DNA of 64,000 bases, from the NCBI GenBank assembly GCA_037157565.1, contig JAZHRO010000022.1:101614001-101678000 (forward strand), in the 5' to 3' direction. The DNA is from Thalassia testudinum (taxonomy: Eukaryota > Streptophyta > Magnoliopsida > Alismatales > Hydrocharitaceae). This document shows positions 55,522-64,000 of this stretch, piece after piece. Numbering within the stretch: the stretch's first letter is position 1; each line of letters starts with the position of its first letter. The notes under the pieces are model-generated. The model was not told the DNA's origin. It did no database searches and saw only the letters and a list, made by a program, of their open reading frames with translations. Made by a program: the position numbers and the translations under genes.

Positions 55522-58341
55522 TCATGCCATCCCTCCCTCTGTGGTGAGCCCAAATCCAAATGGGAACAACGGATCATACTGAGGGTCCCCAACATTCATC
55601 GGGAGCTGGCTAACCGACTTGAACCACGTCCTAGGCAACTTCCCCGTGAATCCGTAATCCCCGAACAGCACGTCGGCGACGCCTTGGCCCTCCGTCCCCG
55701 GGAGCCAAGCAGCCACCAGTGCATCCACCATACGTAGGTATGGCTCAAAGACAACCGGTCTGCCGGAGACGACGATGACCACGCACTTGAGATGAGAGCA
55801 GACGTTCTTGATGGTGGCGGGGGTTGGGTCGGGGAGGGTGAGGTTGTTGAGGTTGTCGCCAAATGTCTCGGCGTAGGGCGTCTCTCCAACGACGACGATG
55901 CCATACGAGTACTTGCCACGAGCGACTTCTTCAGCAGTCGGGGCTTCTCGGAATTTGACGTTGGTCGACTCGTCGACCGTCGACTTGATGGCTTGGAGAA
56001 TGGTTGTTCCTACGTCAACAGTAGAAAAAATAAGTTAACTATCAGTAAGCACGATTGTTTCTTCGAGGAAATATAAAACGTCTTATGTGGCATATTTTAC
56101 AACGTAGACATGTGATATATAGATGTAAAATAATTTTATGTGAAAGTAAGATAATTTAAAATAATTTTATATTAATATAAAATAATTATAGAATAATTTT
56201 ATATCGATATAAAATTATTTTATATAAATTTATATCAATATAAAATAATTATAGAATAATTTTATATTAATATAAAATAATTATGTGATTATAATTTTAT
56301 AGAAATATAAAATAATTATAAAATAATTTTACACTGACCTCAAATAATTACAAGGTGATTTTATATATTTGTTAAAAAATTCTTCATCGATGTAAAATAA
56401 TTTACATATTAAAAAATATATCAATTTTTATATTTTTATACTCACGTCCTATTTCTTTTCTCACACTAAGGATCTTCAATTGTTTCAAAGCCTCTCTACC
56501 GTTAGATTTTGCACATCTTTTCACAGGGATATCTATGAGATGTCAAACATAATTAATTATAGTCTTATATTTTATGATGGAGGAATCTACTTAATTTGAA
56601 TGTGATATCGTAGTCATTGTATTCAATATGCCTATTTATAGTAAGTATGGTATGCTTGGAAATCTCTGGTCAGAAAGCACAATTTGTTGGTTAGTGGGAT
56701 CCAATTTCCTAAACCATGAGGAAGGCATCCCGAAATTCAAAATCATCCCCGGGGAATCCAACTGCAGATGTAAATTTCGAAGTAAAAATCCAACGATTTT
56801 GGGAAAAATCCGGAAGTGTTGGGAAAGTTTGGCTTCGTACCTGTAGTGACATTTTTGTTCCCGCTAACTCCCTGCCAGGTTATGGTCCAACCTCCACATT
56901 GGTAACCCAAGTTATCCGCATGGCTACCGGCCACAAGGATCTTCCTCGTCTTCTTTGGAAGCGGAAGGAATGGCTTGTAAGCATCCTTCCCATTTTTCAG
57001 AAGCACGAGCGATTTCCTCACCGCTTCCCTTGCCAATTTGCGGTGCTCCTACACCGCGGTTTCGCCGCACTTATCACCGTCAGCAAAGGAGGCAAAGGCG
57101 AAGCCAAAGCCAAAGCCAAAACGAAGTTTCAACTAAGAAATGAACGGTGACCCATTACATCGCTTCCTAGCTGATCCACGAAGCTTTGGTCTGCCATCGG
57201 GTTCTCGAACAAGCCCATAGTGAACTTAACGCGCAGGATCCTCCTCACCGCATCGTCGATCCGGCTCATTGGGATGTAATTGCCTTTCACAAGATAGTGG
57301 AAGGTTGAGATGTAGTCGGTCAGGTTGAATGGGAGCATGAACTGCAACAAGGAGAGCAAATACAAAGATGACAAGTTGGTCTTTCTTTGCATTCTAACTG
57401 TGTGGTAGACAACGTGGACATCGCTCTAACCATGTCGATCCCAGCGCGGAGTCCGGCCTCGAGCGAGAACGTGTAGTTTGCGCGGGGCGGGCTAGTGATC
57501 CTATCGATACCCTGCCAATCTGAGATCACAAATCCCTGATGTCCACATGTTCAAAAGAATACAAGTCAGTTAACTTTGGATTTGTTAACTAACTTAACTG
57601 AATTTCAAATTCAAATTGTCTTCCGGCCAAGGACGTGCCTACCCGGAATTTGAGCGTGTTCTTGAGGTAGTTCGTAATGAGATCTCGGTTAGCGTGCATC
57701 TTGACCCCGTTCCAGCTGCTGAAAGAGATCATTATGGTCGCAACACCATCGATGATCGGGGGGTAGTAAGGTGGCATGTGGATTCTCAGGAGCCCATCAC
57801 GACTGATGATCGTGTTGTTCTCGTTTATGCCGTTTTCTGTGCCGCCATCGCCAACGTAGTGCTTTGCACAAGCTGCAACTTTGCTCCTATAGAAGCACGA
57901 AAACAACGATCTGTAATTCATTGATCTACCATCTTCTATGCTTGTATACTCGAATAACCCCTTGATGCATGGCAAAATCCATAGCTATATGTGGTGGGTC
58001 CTTACGTTCCGGCGAGGTAAGGGACGCCCTTGCGGGAGCCCTCGGGGATATCACCTTGGAGCCCCGAGACGATCGATGTCATCTTTTTGACTAGATTCGT
58101 GTCCTCGCTGAAGCTCTCGTAGCATCGTCCCCATCTTGGATCTCGGCACACCTACACAAAATCAGAGGGGGATCGATGAGGCTACGAGTTGAAGATAAGT
58201 AAGAGGAAAGGTAGCTAAGTTGCACAGAGATTAATTCTTCGCTTGCTTACCGCCACACATGGGGCGAAAACGTAAGGAATTCCCGTTGCACGAACTTCGA
58301 GGGCGGTTGCGGCGCCTATCCTCTTAACGAGATCCGGGTCC
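55522..58341 (-). CDS. GH3 beta-glucosidase / beta-D-glucan exohydrolase, exons 3-9 (copy 2, 5' part missing)
   Basis: Minus-strand exons 58341-58251, 58151-58006, 57886-57643, 57535-57431, 57341-57159, 57048-56841 and 56009-55522. Lengths (91, 146, 244, 105, 183, 208, 488) and phases equal those of copy 1, all GT-AG, no stop or shift. Kept motifs: [24 protein letters not shown] (nucleophile), [34 protein letters not shown]. Differences from copy 1 are mostly conservative (SDWRG/SDWQG, QLGSK/QLGSD, NVTRG/NVTTG). Exons 1-2, encoding the signal peptide and the first substrate-site residues, are not found between 58,342 and 64,000. They may lie past the window behind inserted LTRs, or be lost; in the latter case this is a pseudogene kept under past selection. 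Confidence 0.88.
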
Positions 58342-58648
58342 CTGATGTAATCATTTCCATCGATTATAAATAACATCGTAATTGCCATAATTAATACCAT
58401 CAATTATATTTGTAAATGCCATCGTAATAACATCAATAATTAATATGCATAATTTGCCGGTTGATTTTATAATTTGGTTTCTCACACACTGTGGTCATGA
58501 TCCTAATGATTTCTTGCATTAAAATCATTGATTGTGGGATAATCGACTCCAACTTTGCAAAGAAAATTATTGTCTTAAAAGCTTCGTCGATCATCATGAG
58601 ATTCGCACCATCTTACAACTACTCACCAATTCCAATCAACGCCGTGCA

Positions 58649-58684
<36 letters not shown>

Positions 58685-59795
58685 CATTTTTATTCCTATC
58701 CAAGTCCATCATCCTTTATACTGACAAATAATAGTTGATATGTGTATAATAGTATTAATCATTATTCACAGCAAAATTCTCATTCCAATATGATGGCCGT
58801 ATTATAGTTATGGTTGATTTCTTAATTTTTTTTTATCTCTTAATAATGCTCTTCACATTTGTTCAACACACTCTCTCCCTCCACCTCACATTTTACATTT
58901 GTATAATTTGATATTGAATCATTTTACATTAATATAAAATTAATATAATTTAATTTTAAATGTGTACCTAGGTTTTAAAATATTTTACATCAATATAAAA
59001 TAATTTAAGTTTAAATATACTTTTAAAAAATTATTTTACATCTATATATTTTAGTTAAAAATTACCGATGTATTTTAATTCAAAATAAAAAATCACCTTA
59101 AAATCTATTAAAATAAAAAAAAGCCATCAAAACAAAACAAAAAAGGTACAATTGTGTTTAAAATTATTTTTACTTCGAATACTGTAAAAATTTTAGCTAA
59201 ATATAAATATGTATTAGTATTTTATTATTAATTTTTTAAGAAATATTTTAAAAGACATGTAAGATGGTTTGTCACGCAAATTACACGGGAGCTCACGCGT
59301 GTTACGTATTAAAGTTTAAATATTTTGGTTATTCCTTGCGTTTGTTGTGGTATATTTTTAAATGATTTCCTGCATCGTATCCATTGACTGTGGAATAATC
59401 AACTCTACCTTTGCCAGCAAAGTAATTGTTTATTTGTGTTGCAGATTACAAGAACCTCCACAAGTTTTCCATCGTCCGCCCCGATCAATGCACATGTGAT
59501 ATGATTATTTCTATGAATGGTAATAAGTGTACATCGATATTTTCATCCATTTACAAATGAGAGAGTCATAATCTATGACATCTCTCTAATAAAAGAGATG
59601 CACAAATCGATGGACACTTTCATATACACAAATTTCCTCTGACTCTGTGGTTCACAAGTTTTTTAAAAGGGCATTGGTACAACTAACCATGTGGGAGTCC
59701 AGGAGCTAACCAAGGCATGTGATCCCCCACCCTATCCCTCCCACAACGTGAATAAGATATGGGAGCAAGCTCTATTTCTTTGCGTGCTAGATGGT
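58342..59795 (-). other. Intron 2 remnant of GH3 copy 2
   Basis: Colinear with intron 2 of copy 1 (5,479-6,930), AT-rich, with a short TA repeat near 58,650-58,680. The similarity stops about 440 bases before the place where exon 2 would be expected. Confidence 0.75.
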
Positions 59796-60011
59796 TCGGT
59801 CGGATAAATTTTACTGATGTACTGATAGGAATTAATATGTATATACAATCATATATATTTAAAAGCGTTCAATTAAGTTATTAATATTATAATAGATATT
59901 AAAGTATCATTAAGACATAAAATTATTACGAAGAAATCTATAGGAATAATTTCTATTCTATGATGGATCGAATAGAAATTTACCACGAATTAGTTGATGG
60001 TTACCAATTAA
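59796..60011. other. Unassigned AT-rich stretch
   Basis: No match to copy 1 of the GH3 segment and no transposon feature that I can name. It bridges the end of the duplication and the LTR-like block. Confidence 0.5.
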
Positions 60012-62500
60012 TGTAAGGGTTTTCTAAGAGTCCCATCGGTTCCAAGGAGATAGTGAAGTGACCTGTCATTTTTTGATAGTTTAAGATGTCTGGGATGTTC
60101 ACCAGACGTCTATCCAAACGTTTGAAGAGATCGTCCGACATCTGAAAATATTTTTTCTCTTCCGCACGTACCGTACGCACACCACGTCTTTCTGCCTCAC
60201 CTCGCGCCTTACCGCTCCTTCCCCTGCGACAGCCATCTGCCGCACTCCTCCCCACTCCGCACCACTCCCTCGCCCATGCCGTTCCCCTCACCCCCTCTTC
60301 CTTTATAAACCCCCTCCTCCTCTTCGTCTCACGCTGTCGCAACTGAACCAGAGAGGGAGAGAGAGAGCGGAGAGCAGGGAGCCGGAGAGAGAGAGTAGGG
60401 CGCCGTGCTGCTCTGCTGCAGCTTCTGCAGCAAGGAGAGCCCAGAACGGTTCTGCGGAAGTCATTTTTCCGCGGAATCAGACGTCCGGAGTGATTTCCAG
60501 ACGTCGGGGAAGACGTTCGAAGGTAATATGAGACGTCTGGTAGAGATTTGTTTTCTCGTATTTTCTCTGCCAAGTCCTGACAATGCACGCGCATGTGTCA
60601 GAGGTCGGGAGACGCGTCGGAGCGAGGACCGAGGCAGTTTCAGACATCCGAGAGCATCTCTAGAAGTCTGACAGAACCCTCAGACGTCGGCACTACGTTC
60701 CAGACGTCCGATAGAGACACCCCGAGAGAGGTATGCCTGCGAGTTAGTTTAAGACGTATGGGACCTCTCTCAGACATCTGATTTCTGTCAGACCTCGTGC
60801 TTTTAGGCCCGTACAAGGCCCAAACGATGTCGATTTTCCATAAACGAAACGTCTTTGTTTCCCATACATTTTTCTCCATGTAATGACCTTGTCTAACATT
60901 TTGAATCCTTTTGACCTGTCAATCCATATCTTAGGTCTCAAATTCGTCGAGTGTACGAGACCTGCGGAGACGTCGAAAGCTGCTGTGCGAGGCCCTATTC
61001 CACCCGGTTATCCTGATAGAGTGGTTCTGACTATAAATCTCCAAGATTAATAAAATGCATGCAATTAGTCAAACCTAAGATATGAGGGGAACACTAGGAA
61101 GAAATAAACGTATGCTCTAAAATACATCTATTCAATTGAACCCTAGGTTATGATATGAACAATAGGGCTAGAGAAAAACACATGTGAATGATTGAGTAAA
61201 TCATGAGTGGTCTGTATTATTTGGAATAGACCACATTATGAACAAACCCGTACTGTGATTAAGCTGCCTGTTCTGTATATATCAAATCGAATATAAAGAA
61301 ATTCATGTACAAACCTTACGGGGAATATAGGACGAGACAAGAATACCGTAGCATAGAGAACCAGATGGTTCTGGAATTGCCGCCCACGAGCGGCCATTAA
61401 TGGAAGTGAGCTGACCTTCATGTACGTAGTACCGAAGAGAGCAACTATCCTTTGTAGTGTAGAGGGGAGCTTGTCACCCTTGGGTTGAGACCCGGGGTGA
61501 GTTTGGCCACTCTACATCGACTCCAGTTGGCCCTCACGTAGGTGGTATTGAGGTGTGTAGGGGGGAGCTAGCTGCCCCAGGGGGCCCGGGGTTAGGCATG
61601 ACCACCCTACACCGACTCTTGTTAACCCGTTGGGCAAATCGGGATAGTCAGACGAGGGTACGCGGACTATGGAGGGGTGAGACCCTTGTTTTGTTCTAAG
61701 AGGGCAAGGCCCTGTGCTGTTCCGTACTATATGCTTGGGCGTACCCGCTAGCAGAAACGACTAATCACGTGCCAGTGCAGGGTAGCTACCCACGCGCTTA
61801 TCACGTGTGCCGTAGTCACCGCTATGTCATGACCATGACCTCAGGGTAGTAGACTAGGTGTAGGACTACCACGGAGGGACTCTCCCGACAAGGAGAGTGC
61901 CACGTGTGCATCCTACATTATAGGAAAATTGCAAGTAAGATCGTTCCTTTAGAGAACAAGAAGATTAAGTAATGTAATGGATCCTAATTAGAGATCTCTA
62001 CATAGCAAACCGTTATAAGATAATTGGAATCGGAATGTAATATGTTAAGATACTTGTTAAATGCGTTTCATGTTTTAGTCACCACTCTACCCAGCGTTAG
62101 CTGACTCCAGATGTATAACCTTGTACAGGTCAAGGATTTGAGCATTCCAAGTCACCGGCTGCTGAGGACGCTAGGCCTAGTCGAGCTCAGCTATAGTTTC
62201 TATTGCTAGTGAGTTTCTGTAGTTACACTTTTCAGTACTTTTCCGCTGTATTCTCTATCATCTATATACTAGCTTTTGGTTGTAATGGTTGTATTTCTGT
62301 TCTTGAAGGCATGTAATAGTTTAGTATTACTGTTCTGTTTCTCCTTTTGTTGTCAATTTCTTTTTGCTTAGTTACTTTACTTTTGTGGTTGTGGATTGAT
62401 GCATGTTATTTGGTTATTTCTCGTTGAACGACTGAGTCTTGGGATTAGTCGAGGCGAGCTGGTCTAGAGTTCTGTAGGGATCTAGGATCGAGTCGTGACA
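60012..62500 (+). repeat. LTR-A-related block, plus strand (probable solo or partial LTR)
   Basis: Ends TCGTGACA at 62,500, like the LTR-A terminus TCGTTACA. Shares with LTR-A, in the same order, a GACGTC array (60,105-60,970), a TATA-like TTTATAAACC (60,303), GGGGTACG-like blocks (61,430-61,700) and the AGGGACTCTCCCG region (61,875). No primer site follows its end and no matching 5-bp repeat could be found, so the left edge is approximate. Confidence 0.7.
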
Positions 62501-63213
62501 GGTAGAGAGAACAAGAGGAGAAAGGAGGCAGCTGGGATTTCTAGGGTTGTCAGTTACCATCAGATATTATACTCCTTTACTCAGGTTGTGTAGAGGTTAG
62601 AACATCATCTCTGATTTATTTTTCTTCATCATCGTCATCTCTGACTTAATCCCAATGGCTGGAACCTCAGGTACAACTCATGTCTCACTAAATCTTCATG
62701 TAAAGAATTGTAATCATCATTCATTTATATGATTGCATGTATTTAGAATGTCAAATCATGTTTTATTAAGTTGACAAGGACCAGCATAAACCTAGGTTTT
62801 ATCCTAGACCCTTGAACTACTGGAAACCCAAGTTGCCTTTTTGTAACCACAACTAATACCGGTACTATTCACCAGTACCGGTACTAGTTGGTTACTGGAC
62901 GTCTTATTTCACTAAGGATGACAGATGAGTATCAGTATTTATCTTTAGTATCTGTACTCAAAAGATACATAACTCAATACTGTTCATTGTAGTATCGATA
63001 CTTGTGACTTGTATCGGTACTCATTGGTCACAGGTTCAGTCTTCAGTTCTGAGTAATCTGAGACTCTTGGTTACATATATCGGTATTGGCTTTAAATACC
63101 AATACAAGAATGCCACAAGTCAAAGACCATTGATTTTGCTAACATGTCCAGTACATCAGGTGTACTAGTACTATTTATCAGTATTGATACATCGTGAGTA
63201 CTGTCATGGTGGT
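62501..63213. other. Unassigned stretch with palindromic CGGTAC repeats
   Basis: No coding potential. From about 62,850 to 63,190 it holds many variants of a palindrome: TACCGGTACT (twice), TATCGATAC, TATCGGTACTC, TATCGGTATT, GTACTAGTAC. This may be the LTR of a further unrecognised element. Confidence 0.5.
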
Positions 63214-64000
63214 TGTTATGAACGCGTGCCCCAGACGTCTTTTAAGACGTCTGGGAGGTGGGCCAAACGTCGAACCAGACGTCTGGAATCACTTCCAGAC
63301 GTTGTATCAGACGTCTGGGATCGTTGCCAGACGTCTGGAAATCTATTATCTTTGACACGCGCGGGTCGTTTGCGCGCCTGAGCGCGCAGACCCGCATATT
63401 CGCTTATTCCTTCCTCCTGCAGCTGCAGATTCCCCTGCCGCGCTCCTTCTCTCTCCTCCTCGCGCGGCCTTAAAAGGCCACACGCTCTTCCGTCACCACC
63501 ACCTCCTTCCTCTTCTCCTTCAGCCAGTGAGCGCGAGAGCGAGCGCGAGGTTGCAGCGGCAGCGGCGGCCGCAGTGAGCACGGAGGAGGTGCTGTGTGCG
63601 AGAGCGGCGCTCAGCCGTGAGGGCGAGCTCGCCGGGGCTACCAGGGCCGGCCGGTGGGGAGCGCAGCGGGCGCGGGGCGACGAGGGGGGGGACTGCTGCG
63701 GTCCGAGCAGCAGGCGCACGAGGTGCAGCGAGGCGCGGCGTCGCGAGCGGAGGGCGAGTCGCGGCTTGATTCTGGAAACATTTCCAGAATCAGACGTCTG
63801 AACTGATAGCCAGACGGCGAGGGAGACGTCTGGAAGACCTTCAAGACGTCTGAAAGGTGAGTTCTTCCGTCTTCTTCCTTCCTGTCGACTGACCGTACTG
63901 AGAGAGAGAGTTGGGTGCGCACAGGCTCGGTGATTCGCCATCCAACGCGAATCAGACGTCTGGCTTTAGTACCAGACGGCGGGAGCGACCTCCAGACGTC
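63214..64000 (+). repeat. LTR-A, plus strand, cut by the window edge
   Basis: Starts TGTTATGAACGCG, as the LTR at 19,773 does, and follows it through the GACGTC array, GGCCTTAAAAGGCC, and the GATTCTGGAAACATTTCCAG hairpin. About ten GACGTC sites lie within 787 bases. It continues past 64,000. Confidence 0.87.

Larger units (their letters stand above)
52915..59795. repeat. Segmental duplication, copy 2 (GH3 segment)
   Basis: Matches 85-6,930 in the same direction. The shared part ends inside intron 2, so exons 1 and 2 fall outside it. Coordinates of the two edges are by eye. Confidence 0.85.

Noticed and set aside
60012..62500. Solo LTR with target repeat
   Set aside because: The right end is clear, but no matching 5 bases occur at any plausible left end, so I call it only an LTR-related block.
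62654..62668. ATG with Ala-Gly-Thr-Ser codons followed by a GT, as a first exon of a gene
   Set aside because: Five codons and one possible donor are too little; nothing downstream supports an exon.

Overview
The window is nuclear DNA of a flowering plant. The evidence is two spliced copies of a plant family-3 beta-glucan exohydrolase gene, AT-rich introns and intergenic DNA, and plant-type LTR retrotransposons of the Tekay/Del, Athila and Ty1/copia lineages. About two thirds of the sequence is transposon-derived. I cannot name the species; nothing in the sequence fixes it. There are no bacterial, organellar or CRISPR features.

Layout, left to right. (1) 1-11,356: an intact nine-exon GH3 gene on the minus strand (coding 2,639-7,919, 631 residues by my splicing), its promoter region near 8.9 kb, then gene-free intergenic DNA. 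(2) 11,357-48,930: one block about 37.6 kb long bounded by the 5-bp direct repeat GATAA. The outer shell is a minus-strand Tekay-type Ty3/gypsy element: 3' LTR on the left, pol and gag fragments to 17.0 kb, primer-binding site at 27.77 kb, and a 5' LTR split between 27.8-29.0 and 47.4-48.9 kb. Inside it sit a solo LTR of a second family (17,022-19,685, target repeat CATGG), a plus-strand Tekay copy cut off in reverse transcriptase (19,773-25,081), another isolated LTR (25,082-27,731), a plus-strand Athila fragment (28,997-34,276) and an Athila element on the minus strand (34,277-47,408). (3) 49.5-52.8 kb: a decayed minus-strand Ty1/copia element with a short LTR of about 186 bp. (4) 52.9-59.8 kb: a second copy of the 6.9-kb GH3 segment found at 85-6,930. 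Exons 3-9 are intact; exons 1-2 are not in the window, because the duplication similarity ends inside intron 2. (5) 60.0-64.0 kb: two more LTR-like blocks rich in the GACGTC motif, the last running off the right edge.

The host gene pair is a tandem duplication later pushed apart by nested retrotransposon insertion. Removing the nested block and the copia element puts the duplicated segments roughly 12 kb apart (start to start).

The most unusual signals lie in the LTRs. The 2.7-kb Tekay-type LTRs (here LTR-A) carry dense arrays of the palindrome GACGTC (the plant bZIP C-box core) around their TATA box. The 2.7-2.9-kb LTRs of the Athila family (here LTR-B) carry a sequence like the plant snRNA-gene upstream element (USE) followed at a fixed 24-25 bp by a TATA-like box, which is the spacing of plant RNA polymerase III snRNA promoters, and about 250 bp further on a T-run. 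This could be an LTR-embedded Pol III transcription unit. Stop codons in the elements are mostly of the kind produced by C-to-T change at CAG, CAA, CGA or TGG, suggesting decay under cytosine methylation.
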